Assembly (NCBI RefSeq): GCF_032854445.1
Contig: NC_088299.1
Location: 7,478,324-7,542,323 of the forward strand
Length of the DNA stretch: 64,000 nucleotides
Direction of reading: 5' to 3'
DNA from: Liolophura sinensis
Lineage: Eukaryota; Mollusca; Polyplacophora; Chitonida; Chitonidae
The notes under the pieces were generated by a model that made no database searches, was not told where the DNA came from, and was given only the letters and a program-made list of their open reading frames with translations. The position numbers and the translations under genes are program-made. Positions within the stretch are counted from its first letter, which is position 1; each line of letters starts with the position of its first letter. Positions 1-10,656 of the stretch are shown here, piece by piece.

Positions 1-410
1 TGGCAACAATCGTGGATTTTAAATTTCCGATTTTATATAATGACAGGTGGCATTCCCATTTCACACGAAGATAAAAACTACAAACATTCAATTGGGAAAT
101 GTCAGTGTCTGCCATCTGTGATAGTCTTACATGTGCACTGGAGAAGAAATTAAAAAAAAAATGCTTTTTGCATCTTACGGTGATGTTGGCGAAATTGTCA
201 TATTCTTTGTACATAATTTAAGTACAAAAAAACGCTTTCTTTATACATGTATTAGATGTTCTTAGTTTCCATATGGACTGATGCTCGATTCCAGGACGAG
301 TTTCTGAATCATCAAATTAGGCCTCCTAGGAGTTTAGCTCCGAAGCACTTTGTTTGACGATGTCTGAGATGTTTTTAAAAGTATTTCTTTGTGTGTAAAC
401 TCCTACAAAA

Positions 411-416
411 TTTATT
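411..416 (-). terminator. Possible polyadenylation signal of gene A
   Basis: AATAAA read on the minus strand about 500 nt past the gene A stop. It is the nearest perfect hexamer I saw, but AATAAA is common in AT-rich DNA and a decayed SINE lies between, so this is weak. Confidence 0.25.
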
Positions 417-449
417 TATGGATGTGATTTGTGGGTTGCTGAGCGTCAA

Positions 450-545
450 AGGCATACTCGAGAATTTTTCGTTGGAGGAAATCGGAGATCCTGCAGGAAA
501 CCACCGACCTTTGGGAGGTTACTGACTTTCCCACTGTTGGAAGAA
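450..545 (-). mobile_element. Decayed SINE-A copy
   Basis: Matches the SINE-A 3' half read backwards: CATACTCGAGAAT, then GGAGGAAA...GAAACC...GGTTACTG...CTTTCCCA. It lies downstream of gene A and explains a spurious 121-codon open frame on the plus strand. Confidence 0.5.
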
Positions 546-918
546 AATTGGTCCGCAATGAGGAAAATCACTAACGGCCCCACGAGAGTCGTTTACAGCT
601 TACTGCCATCATGGCCAAGTAATGACAGGGAGGGAATCTATAAATTACCTGTTCGTGCAAGGTCGCATATGCTACCGCACCTTGCGTGTCCTAAAACTAA
701 AATGACTTTAATCGCTCGGATATATTGTCCGTCTCCTTGTACAAAATTAGTTCTGGCGTTATTGCAAAGTATTAAGCTGGCAGAAGTCATTTAGAATAAA
801 TACAACTGTGCCTTTGCCCCTTGACTACACAACGACTATGGAAGTGACGATGAAAACGATGACTGAGAGTTCAATAGCAGGCAACCTCAGTACCCAGTCA
901 GCCTTTCACCGTCGTTCA

Positions 919-1265
919 TTACTTGAATTCGAGACTACTTGTTAAATTTGATGACGAAGACAAAGCGGAAGTGGACGACATTGGATCGATTTCTAGGCGT
1001 GGGACATTCTGTGTCTCTGGTCTGGTTGGGGGTTTCTTTATTTTGAACTCTCTTCGGATGTACTGGTCAGTCACTGGGTAGCTGGGCTGAGGTTCTTTCA
1101 GGGGAATGTCCGGCAAAGCTCTGAACTGCTTTAAAAGGTTCATAAACTTTCTTTTCCGGTAGAAATACACCCCAAGAAAAACAGCTATAAGACACAGCAC
1201 AGCAAAGGCGAGTACGCCACCAACAATTACACCAGTGTAGCTTGTTTCTTCTTGGGGTGCATCAA
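919..1265 (-). CDS. Gene A exon 4: transmembrane helix and cytoplasmic tail
   Basis: Acceptor TTTTTCCAG|TT, phase 1. A short acidic juxtamembrane piece (DAPQEETSY) leads to a helix of about 24 hydrophobic residues, then YRKRK. The roughly 80-residue tail has Pro-rich stretches ([16 protein letters not shown]) and ends in a Ser/Thr-rich region. TAA stop at 921-919. I recognise no catalytic domain in the tail. Confidence 0.85.
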
Positions 1266-2776
1266 CTGGAAAAAGCAAAGTAATTTTTTGTTAATCAATT
1301 TCAATCGCCTATGGTGAACCATACACATTGTGTTCAACCATATTCATTCATTTCTGGCATCTAAATATACATGTACCTAATGTCTTAAAACAATACCTTC
1401 CTTCACACGTTTAGATATGGACATACTGTGTACTTTTTTGATAACATAACGCAATCTGTACCAGATATTCCAGACTAGGTGGACCGGTTTTGAACAGCCA
1501 CGAGGTTTACTCTATAGATCTTACAAATTTGATTATAACTCAGCCTCCTCTGTTCCTCTGTTCTACTTTTTCAGGGTATCATTGTATACAGGTGGATCAA
1601 AAAAAGGGTGCCTCTTTCCCCCAAGATATTTACATTAAGATTTAGTTATTCATTTTTATTCATTGTCTTTATTGCTACTCATTCACAGTAAAAGAGGACA
1701 CACACACTATACTGTACAGGTTTGTCTCAAGTTAAAAAAACTCCGAATCCATTAGTCATGATATAGTAAAGAAAAACTAACCCTAGAATTTGACATTAGA
1801 AAATGTCACGTCATTTCACAATCAGTAAGTCTATAGTCTGGTGATTCATGTATGTGAATTTGTCACTAGAAACGCCAGGGACAGATAGTGGCCTAGTGAT
1901 AAAGACGTTTGTCTTTCCATCACTATAGGAACTCTAGGTACGGATTCAAAACTCTCATTTCCTGTAGAGCTCGTGCGGCCATTTGCGCATGCTAACGTTC
2001 GTTCATGATCACTTGTCTTTCATTACTAATATGCGCATATTTGTGCGTCCCACATGTGGTTCGTCAGTACTTCACATATCGTTGTTTTACCACGGTTTCT
2101 CTCGCCGTTGAAACTAACTGGTATCGTGCAAGTAGAAAATTCGTGAGGATGGCGTTAAACAATAATGAAGTAAACAATAATGAAATAAACAACGGAGGCT
2201 GAGACAATTTTTTATAACCATCTTACCGAGACAATTGATTTCATCTGAATTATCTCCACAATGGTCAAATCCGTCACACGCGCTCTTGGATGAAACGCAT
2301 ATGTTATTGCTGCAGGAGAAAAAATCTTCATCACACGGTGCTGAAACGTAAACATAACAGGTGTGTTAGATACAAATGTACAAGTTGTGCACTGTATATG
2401 AAGCAAATGTTTACATAAATGTACATTATGCAGTCAAGGAATCAAAACAGACATCCCCTCGTCTACCAGGCGACAACCAAAATGGACGTTTCAGAACAAT
2501 CATCGCAAGGCCAGTTTAAAAAAACACCACCAAAACATAAAGCACCAAACAACCAAGACAATATATAAATCTAGGTGTCAAAACATTCATATACCAAGCA
2601 TCAACCAAAAAATTGCACGTTCCAGGCCAATTTCCAAAACGATGTTCAACACAAACCGCCATAGAACTAAGAAAACAAGTAAGCATACAAAGAAAAAGAA
2701 GTTAACAATTTTCAGTGATGGCGAATGAAAGAAATAATTATCCAAATCTCGTGTACAATGCGCTTTGATTGCAACC

Positions 2777-2864
<88 letters not shown>

Positions 2865-2865
2865 G

Positions 2866-2896
<31 letters not shown>

Positions 2897-4757
2897 AATC
2901 AGCTGATCTAATTCACCGCGTCGAATATATGGCATCTAGCCTCAGGTTAACAGGAGGTAACCCTGGATGTCGATAATGTCTACGTGCTGAAGCTGTGTCA
3001 GGACCACGTTTCACTAAAATTTTATTCGGCTTTAAAACAAACAGATATAATGCCGGTTTAAGATTCTTTGAAAAATCAAATTGTTTTGAAATAAACATCA
3101 GCAAGATGCTGTCATTTCCGTCAATTTAAAGTGGAAGAAAGCTTGAGCGATGATATTATAGGTAATTCTTATTGTTACGCAAGAAAAGTTTCATATTTGC
3201 ACAAAAGATTATCATTGTTTTAATCTATACTTTAACCACTAATTTGAAATTAGAAACACTTACAATCTTTGTACACTACGAACAGCAATTCGAATCCCCG
3301 ATAAACTGCCCTGGAATCTGTGACGAAGTGAAGGGTAAGCACATGGCCTGATGACGTCACATTATCTGGGGGTGAATTGGAACACAGTGGCTCGCTGTTC
3401 AAAACTGGAGCACTGGTATCCACGCCATCGTGAAAGTTCACGAAATCCAAACAATTTCCGTTGTCTTTGTTCTCGAGTTCAAACTGACGGAACAACACCA
3501 GTATCTTTCTACTACTAGGTGCAGTCACGGTGAAAGTGCAGTCCGCGTTGTTGCTGTAAAAAATGGCTGTGCTGGACTCCAACCGATAGCTCTCCATAAC
3601 AGTCTTGTCGCCATTGCACTGCGTCGTCAAATAGCCTGAAAGAAAAACAAAAACACAAAAAGAAAAGCTGAGAGCTCTTTGTGTAGTGTCATAAACATGA
3701 AAATTGTGATGTAGGTGTCTATATAAGTTTATTGGTAAAGATCGATCAGGCCTTCAAAGATCGACACTTTGTATGTACTTAATGATTTTTTTGTCCATTG
3801 GCACGGGACAGACATTTATTTATTTGCCTGGTGCTTTACACAATAGTAAAGAACATTTCACTTATGCGACGGCAGGCAGCATTATGGTGGGAGGAAACCA
3901 GGAAGAGCAAAGGTAAAACACACGTCAGAGGAGACTGTAAATTTTTGCAACAGTGGCAAGTAGTAAAGAAAATACTACCATGAAGCATGTCAGATGAAAG
4001 GCCATGAAAGTGTGACCTTAGGTTTTTGCAAAACATATAAGTTGCACGTGCTCTAGACCGCTATACTCAAAACGCATATAAACATTTGCGCTATGAGTGC
4101 ATTCGCAGATTGGATCTTGAAACCATCTATTTCAGGCAAAATATATTGATGTGACACCACTGATTTCTAAAAGAAATTATGGAAATTATCCGAGCTATTT
4201 TTATGGACAGTGTTAACTGGCCTCCCTTCTGACATATACAGTATTTCACTGTTTTCTTTGCCTTTAACTTAATGAACTACAGGCCTACAGATATATAGGC
4301 ATAGCCATAATTGGCAAGGCCAGTTTGGGAGTCATATAATCTATGATAATCCATATCTATATCTGTATCTAATTCGATATATATGCTTAACTGGTCAACA
4401 AATACCAATTAATTTGACTCACGGATTTGCAGAGACGTTAGGCTTAATTATATTACTAAGTATATATAAATGGATAATTAATATTATTAACAATTAGCCT
4501 AATGAACTGTTTTGTGCTCCAGACAGTAAAAGCAAAGTAATATGCACAGCCGAGAAATATAAATTAGCATGGCGAGAAACGGGCAAACGTTGAGTTACAA
4601 CAAAAGTCAGTCAGTCCGACTCGTGGATTTACAATGTTATATATGTGACGATTAAACTTGTATTATAATAGTTTTACGTTCCAATCTGTATATAAAAAGA
4701 AAAAGTTATTATAGTCTATAGGCCTATATCTTCAATGTGGCCATTTAAAAACATGAG

Positions 4758-4836
<79 letters not shown>

Positions 4837-4850
4837 TTCTCACACTGTAT

Positions 4851-4887
<37 letters not shown>

Positions 4888-5005
4888 GAGTGTGAGAGAG
4901 AATATCATATATCTTACCTGTCTCGAAAGCCAAGGCTGAGTGAACTGTTAACAGTGTAACAACACATGCGTAGATCGCCATCTGAGCTAGCCTTTTCAAC
5001 GCCAT
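919..5005 (-). CDS. Gene A: CUB-LDLa single-pass membrane receptor, 4 exons
   Basis: Predicted type I membrane protein of 306 aa spliced from 5005-4918, 3635-3264, 2340-2227 and 1265-919; all three introns are phase 1 with GT-AG ends and the reading frame closes exactly. Order: signal peptide (about 1-26), CUB domain (about 36-153, four Cys), LDLa repeat (about 156-190, six Cys), membrane helix (about 203-226), basic stop-transfer YRKRK, then a Ser-rich tail to 306. CUB and LDLa modules bind proteins, often with calcium, so a surface ligand-binding or adhesion role is inferred; the ligand is unknown. It is transcribed away from the MGAT4C-like gene and resembles genes B and C in this window. 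I do not recognise a named orthologue. AATAAA on the minus strand at 416-411 is a possible polyadenylation signal. Splicing is inferred from sequence only. Confidence 0.85.
1266..2226 (-). other. Gene A intron 3
   Basis: AT-rich intron. The segment at about 1883-1965 looks like a decayed tRNA-derived SINE head (A-box-like GGCCTAGTGATAAAGACG). I see nothing else recognisable. Confidence 0.6.
2227..2340 (-). CDS. Gene A exon 3: LDL-receptor class A repeat
   Basis: A 114 nt exon, phase 1 at both ends, with acceptor GTTTCAG and donor G|GTAAGA. It encodes one canonical LDLa module: six Cys and the calcium cage [13 protein letters not shown]. Symmetric phase 1 exons of this kind can be shuffled as a unit, consistent with the modular family. 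Confidence 0.88.
2778..2894. repeat. (AT)n microsatellite
   Basis: About 117 bp of alternating A and T with one ACG interruption, inside gene A intron 2. It opens frames on both strands that encode only Tyr-Ile repeats. Confidence 0.97.
3264..3635 (-). CDS. Gene A exon 2: complete CUB domain
   Basis: Acceptor CTTTCAG|GC and donor T|GTAAGT bound a 372 nt exon, phase 1 at both ends. The peptide has the CUB hallmarks: C1 and C2 about 27 residues apart, a second Cys pair (NCLDF and LCSNS), the acidic [10 protein letters not shown] segment where calcium-binding CUBs place their Asp ligands, and a closing strand with RGFELLFV. The domain sits on one exon, unlike gene C, where it is split. Confidence 0.87.
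3815..3925 (-). mobile_element. Decayed SINE-A fragment
   Basis: ATTTATTTATTTG tail, then TGGTGCTTTACA, AACATTTCACTTATGCGACGG and AGCATTATGGTGGGAGGAAA: the SINE-A 3' end in reverse. It lies in gene A intron 1. Confidence 0.7.
4762..4887. repeat. Compound (AT)n-(AC)n-(AT)n microsatellite
   Basis: (AT)n at 4762-4833, (AC)n at about 4851-4870, then (AT)n to 4887. It ends only about 30 bp from the splice donor of gene A exon 1. Confidence 0.95.
4918..5005 (-). CDS. Gene A exon 1: signal peptide
   Basis: ATG at 5005-5003 opens a typical secretory signal: basic start (MALKR), hydrophobic core, and a likely cleavage site near ALA-FET. The exon ends in ACAG|GTAAGA, phase 1. The G joins the GC that opens exon 2 to make a Gly codon. 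Further reading into the intron runs into AC and AT microsatellite and is not coding. Confidence 0.82.
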
Positions 5006-5834
5006 TATGATTGTCCAGAGATCAGATTTTTAAAAAAATTAGCTTAACAGACTTCACAAAAATAACTTTAAATGCATCTTAATATGACATCCGTTCGTAA
5101 CAGATCAGTGTGATTTGGCTTGGAGCACGTACATCTAGGCCTACTCGCCATTTCCGCCGCAGAGCGTGATCCGTTAGAACATGTTTGTTTGTCGCTATGG
5201 TGCAACGACGGGGAGATAACTCTGCTATACATATCTGCTACACGTTCATTCTTGAGCCCACACCAGATGGGTTAAAACAAGCCCAGTCAGCAGTGGCTTA
5301 GTCAGAGCATACGGGTGACCTTGTCAATCAACTCGCATAGGACATAGTTGTAATAAAACTCTCGCGCGAAAAACTGACTGCTTACTGCGAGACATACAGG
5401 GCAACACATCGGCTTTTACTAATGGCACCGAAACAAAAATACTCATTTTAAAGGAATCAGTGAGCCTGGTAAATAAATACGTGGATATAGACTATGCCTG
5501 AGAAAAAGAGTTAGGCAACTAATATAAAATGTTTATAAATATATATATAATATAGATTCACAAATTTCCTATTGTGGTTTAGGGCTTCTTATGTGGTTTA
5601 GCGTTGTCTGATGGGCACACCTGGTATATAAGTACTAAACTAAAACTACTTCCTGGATTGTTCATAAAAAAGTGTATTTGGAGTCAAGTTAAGCCATGTA
5701 TTAATTATTTCCAATTTATTTTGTGTGATACGACCAGACTAATCGGCCTATTAACGTTTGAGCCAGACTTAACAATTAATACAACTTTGAAAACCTCACA
5801 CACACACTCCAGGGTATTATGTGAAAAGTGTCAT
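5006..5834. other. 5' flank of gene A
   Basis: No coding exon or repeat recognised. It should contain the 5' UTR and promoter of gene A on the minus strand, but I see no convincing TATA box or initiator. Confidence 0.4.
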
Positions 5835-6427
5835 TTAAAGGTGGAGTAAACATAAAAATGATATAAAATTCAGATGAAAGAGTGCGAAAAGTTATTTCTA
5901 ACTGTGGCCTTCAATATTTTTTCAGATTTTTCCTTAAGGAGAAAAGGGCACTAGAAAATAATTTTTGTATGGTGGGTATTTGGGACCACCTTTAGGTATT
6001 TATAGTCTTTGTTTAATAATGTCATAAAAGAGGATGTAAGACAGGTTTAATAAATATCTTTGCACTAGAATTTGTTCTTTTAAGCTAACAAATGTATTAA
6101 ACCTCAATTTGGATGATATGTATATTTTAAATATGTTCATAAATATTATCATAATTTAGGTTAAATGCATATGTTTCGATATAAAAACAAATTTACATTC
6201 AAATAAATTTATTAGACAAGCATCACATCTTTGTTTAAAACATTATTATGCAACAACGATAAATACCAAAAGTTGGTCCCAAATACCCACCATGCAAAAA
6301 TATTTTCAAATACCCTTTTCTCTTGAAACAAAAATTCCAATAAAATATTAAAGATCATATTGGCAAATAAGTTTTGATGCTCTTTCATCTGATTTTGGCA
6401 TAATTTTTATGTTTTCTTCTCCTTTAA
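5835..6427. mobile_element. Foldback MITE with TTAA target duplication
   Basis: Inverted arms of about 165 bp (5839-6003 and 6257-6423) share AAACATAAAAAT, TCAGATGAAAGAG, GAGAAAAGGG and GGTGGGTATTTGGGACCA, at roughly 75 percent identity by eye. The element runs AGGTGGAG...CTTCTCCT and is flanked by TTAA at 5835-5838 and 6424-6427. TTAA duplication points to the piggyBac or Kolobok superfamilies; no transposase is present. The interior of about 250 bp is AT-rich and noncoding. Confidence 0.8.
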
Positions 6428-6739
6428 TCATTTAAAACTTTCAAAAGTTCCAACAGTTGCAGAAATTTTAAAGTAAGAAAATGGAGGGTCAAAATCTAAA
6501 AAAATGGTCATTTTCATCCTTGAGTTGTCCTACATTGTCTGAGCAATCAAGTTTATTGTTAGTTTCATGTAAATCCCAACTGTTTTTCAGATTTAGGCCT
6601 AAGTGTTTCCAAAACACAGTTTACGAGTTCAGCTAAACACAGATGACGTCTTTTACGATTTCTAGTTACTTTTCGTGTCTGTAATCTTCATCCCTGCTAA
6701 GGTATGTGTGGATGAATATACATGTATATGTATGTATGA

Positions 6740-6948
6740 AGGTATACGTTTATGCGGTTTCATGTCGTACTTAAAAGCATTTCAGCCATATCAAGACGAG
6801 GAGTCTTTAGGTAAGTACATAGACTGTGGCAGGGCGAGTTAATGCCTTCAAAGCGATGCGGCCCTTGAAATGAACAGACGAGACATGATCCCCATCCAAT
6901 CACATTATACTGACACCAAGTCAAACGCTGTCTTGTCAGTTCATATCT
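6740..6948 (-). mobile_element. Decayed SINE-B copy
   Basis: Reverse-oriented SINE-B signals: GTCGTACTTAAAA, CATATCAAGACGAGGAGTC, and farther right CACATTATACTGACACCAAG. Strongly diverged. It abuts the next foldback element. Confidence 0.55.
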
Positions 6949-7520
6949 TTAAAGGAGAAGAAAATTTAAATATCAAACAAATACCATTGAAAAGAGTATG
7001 CATTTCCTCGCAGGTAGCCTACATGCCATAAAACAATTCTAATATGTACCTCAAGTTGATAAATTATAAATAAAAGTCAGCGCCAAAAGCCGCTGTGGGA
7101 GACTCCACTTTGCCTAAGAACTAGGCTTGAAATCTTCTGTGTTAGGAGGAGAATTGCCGTCGGAAACCGCCGAAGTGCAGTTCGTACATTTCCTGTAGAA
7201 CTCTTCTTCCCAGAAGGTAGCAAACAGTACAGCTGGTTTTCCGCTTGACGATCGCAAAACCTGAATGTTGGACGTAGGTTCCTAGTTTATACGAACAAGC
7301 CGGCAGTTTTAACAACTCTCATTGGTTGCGAGGCAACACACCCCCAGCATAAATTACGGCGTGCTAAAGATGAAGGACGCAATGGACTCAGCGATTTATG
7401 CCAGCTTTGCCGTTTTCAGGCTTTACGTGTATTGCCGGGAAAAATCGCAAAATTAACCACCAGATAGAAAAAATATGCTCTTTTCAGCCTATAGTGTCAT
7501 TGTTTTAAGTTTCTTCTCCT
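6949..7520. mobile_element. Second foldback element with related ends
   Basis: Starts TTAA-AGGAGAAGAAAATTT and ends GTTTCTTCTCCT, the same terminal sequence as the 5.8-6.4 kb element. Inner arm matches include GAAAAGAGTATGCATTT against the reverse complement GAAAAGAGCATATTTTT. The expected right TTAA is not seen (GATG instead), so the right end is mutated or misplaced. Confidence 0.5.
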
Positions 7521-9516
7521 GATGACGAAGACGTTTAATGAGCAAAATTAAAAGGCATTACTCATGCGTTACAGGAAAATAGTGCTCAGTTCAGTGTTCA
7601 CCCGAGTCGCCAGTGCGCTGGGAAAGGTACTCTACGAAGCCCATTACACAGAGGCATTCACATAGAATGTAAATTTATAACTTCCTCTCTCAATTAAGAC
7701 AACACGGACGAAAGACTAGTGAAGAGACAGATTTACCTTTTCAATTTAAGGTTTGGATATTGCGAAATACTCTTTAGCCTCGCAAAACCGTGTGTCTCGC
7801 GATTGTGGTAAAATATGCGTAAATATTTCAGCTTTCAGAATTGCTGTGCTTTATTCGGGACGAATCCAATGCGCATGCAAAGGCTAGCTCTTTGTAAGCA
7901 TTATACCGGAATCGGGCCCACATAGCTCTCGCTTAAATTTGGCCAGCAGTCCTCGTGTATCAGTATATATAAGACAACCTTAGACCGAAATCTCGGTCTA
8001 TGTAAAAATGTGGGAATTGTAGTGGAAAATTTGATTTTTGGGGCCGTTTCTTATGATGTCCTCTCTTCAGGTATATAGGTACCTATGCGGCATCGATCCT
8101 GTTTGAGTTTCCTCTCACCGTAATGCTGGTCACTGTAGTATAAGTGACAATATTCTTGTGTGCGGCCCAAAATACCAATGAAATAAATAAAATAAACAAG
8201 CCTGTCTGGAATTTAGCGGATCAGGATTATCTCCTCTGAGCTTGGAGATTCCGTTATAATTTGGATGCGATGTTATAACATTTCCTTGACACGGGTTATT
8301 ATCAAATGACTTGTATATGAAACTAAAATTTCTCATATGGAGTGAAAGTTCTCCAACAACAGATTTCATCAGATGATGATAATTTATTATGACGAGGAAG
8401 AAACCAGTAATTCAAACCAGTACCAAAAAGAAAGGTGTAATAAGGGAGTCCCAGTAGTCTTAGAAAGTTTCAGAAAGTCCCATGGGACAGTGTCTCAAGT
8501 TATGGTACCAAAAGCACAGTTCATATTCTTGTACAAAGTCTGTTGTGTCCACTGTGGAATTTTTTCCACCTTAAGGAGCCTGAAGCAAAATTCTCAGTTT
8601 CGCGAGACTGGAGAGTTCTGACACAGGACAACGAGTTTACTGAGAATAGTTCCCACCTAGTGTCATAATGTATTAAAGTACTCATAACCTGGAACACACT
8701 TAACTGTTCTTGGCAGTGTTTTCCTACTTTACTGCACAATAATTTTCCCATCTTTATCAGAGTATCTACTTACTAGGATGCTAATCTAAAAAGCTTGATG
8801 TGGATTCCAGGCAAATTCCAAGGCCGTCTACAAACGCTGAAAAATCTGCCTAGGAAATAGGAAAGTCTCATCGGTCAAAAGGACAATTTTTGACAGTTTG
8901 AAAATTGCCAACGCGGCCAAGAGCAACCCCTCCCAGAAAAAACTAGCGTCAGTTACCTTTGAATTCAAATGCAGATACCTACGTTGGAAACGTTCACATT
9001 TTTGTCCATATTATTCAAAAAGCATAACCAATTTCCGCATAAATATATTGAATGATAAATTCCTTTCAAATTGTTTGGGAAAATCCTCGTTTGGTTTCTT
9101 AAAGTTTAAACGTTCGGGTTATAGACACCTTAATTATCATAAATGCACAAAAATCTTGGCAAGACAAACTTTTAAACATTCTAAAATAGAAATGTGACTA
9201 CTGCCTCCGTTGAGATTACTTTTCTAATATAACTGGGCGCTATGCTTTTTACAACAGTGATGATGAAAGCGAGGCTCATGCATTACGTCACCTGATATGA
9301 AAGGACTACTTTCGTCTTATTTATAGAACTGCACGTGATGGCAAACGTACCGAACTGTTGAGCAGTGCGTTATTTACAGGAGTTCGGGGGTATTATTATC
9401 ATCACCGTCTGTGTTCAAGCCGAACCATAGTTAATTAAATATAGTAGATATGATATATCTACTCACTTACCACTTGATTTTGCTTAACAGAACTAAGAGG
9501 GGATACAACAATAGTT
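7521..9516. other. Intergenic stretch, no recognised gene
   Basis: Contains a decayed SINE-A 3' end at about 8108-8200 (plus strand, ending in AAATAAATAAAA). A 99-codon open frame at 8898-9197 (plus) has no recognisable domain and no support beyond being open. Nothing else seen. Confidence 0.4.
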
Positions 9517-10118
9517 ATCCAGGGCTCCTCACTGTGTTCTGGACGCTGGTAGCCCAATGTTGCTACCTCAACTCCCTACACCGATTCACGCCATGCTCGA
9601 TAAGTCCTTTCTAAACAATGCCTGCAGTCCAAAAGTGGTGTCAATTTAGGCTCTTACGTCTCAGCTCGCACGTACACGTAACATCTCACATATATTCCAC
9701 TTGGCAAGGACACACGAGACCCAAACTCATCTCACAGTCATCGCTAAAGCAGCAGCCATTTTGCCTTCACCACAGTTATGGGTCTGAACAAAGTTATCGT
9801 TCCTAGATGGCGCGTGCGCGTTAAACCTGAAAAGATGAGCCTAATTGCCGCCTTGTATAAAAATGATCTGCCGTGTCGTGAATATGGGGCTCGTGTACCA
9901 TTACCGAATGGAATATAACTGGGATGTTGCCTGTGAGGGTGAGCTGAGACATCAAGTTGACACCACTTTAAGACTGCAGCCACTGTTTAGAAAGGATTTA
10001 TCGGGCATGTTGTGAATCGTTGTATGGTTTACCACTGGTTCCCCCTGTGGCTACGATACTCCGCCAGCCAAATGTACAGAGGAGTTAAAGTAGCCACTTG
10101 GGGCTACGACGCTGGATG
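9517..10118. mobile_element. Long inverted-repeat (foldback) element
   Basis: Arms of roughly 200-250 bp (about 9517-9740 and 9865-10118) pair in reverse complement: TCCTTTCTAAACA, CTGCAGTC, AAAGTGGTGTCAA, GTCTCAGCTC, ATATTCCA and CGATTCAC recur in the same order on opposite strands. The centre is a short GC-richer loop. No transposase. Target duplication not identified. Confidence 0.7.
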
Positions 10119-10309
10119 ACCCAAGGCAAATGTTGGTATGTAAGACTCTTACAATACACAGTCGATTAGACATGAATGACTTTTTTTTTCTCATGTGCCC
10201 CACAAAGAGCGGTGACCTGCTTTGCCTTCAACTCTTCAGAAACGCCGCCACTTCCCGTGGCATGCGCGAATACTTCTTCGAACTCTCTTTTCATGCTATA
10301 TGGAAACAG

Positions 10310-10656
10310 GACCCTATTTAAGTTTTTATTTCGCTGCCAGCCTTTTTGGTGTACAGGTGCATGCTTGGTATCGAAATTATGGAAATTGTTTAATCTTTAG
10401 GCAGGTATGGGTTTTAATGATGGAAGTTGGAAATTCTGGGTGAGAGGAAACAAGGAGACAGGTGATGGTGAGGCTGCGAGTGACGTCCCCTTCGCGTTTC
10501 CAGGCACTTCACCCAGCTGCCGGCATGGAAAGGTCCAGATTTTAACGGTCAGCCTATGTCAAGATAATTATGGCTTCTTTCTCACAGGCTGGGACTAAGC
10601 TACAACGCTAGGCTTTAACATTGTCGCTTATGGAAAATTAATGGGGGTTTGAGGTC
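10310..10656 (+). mobile_element. MITE-1 copy, 5' end diverged
   Basis: Shares with the other MITE-1 copies GCTGCCAGCC, GGTGTACAGGTGCATGCTTG, TGCCGGCATGGAAAGGTCCA, and the terminal TAATGGGGGT near 10640-10650. Its left terminal repeat is not recognisable. Confidence 0.75.

Noticed and set aside
429-794. 121-codon plus-strand frame
   Set aside because: Its first third is a decayed SINE-A read backwards (VGGNRR...PPTFGRLL) and the rest has no support.
2587-2976. Open frames of Tyr-Ile repeats on both strands
   Set aside because: They are translations of (AT)n microsatellite; the same holds at 4735-5005 (beyond the signal exon), 37089-37298, 41476-41823, 48459-48663 and 49197-49391.
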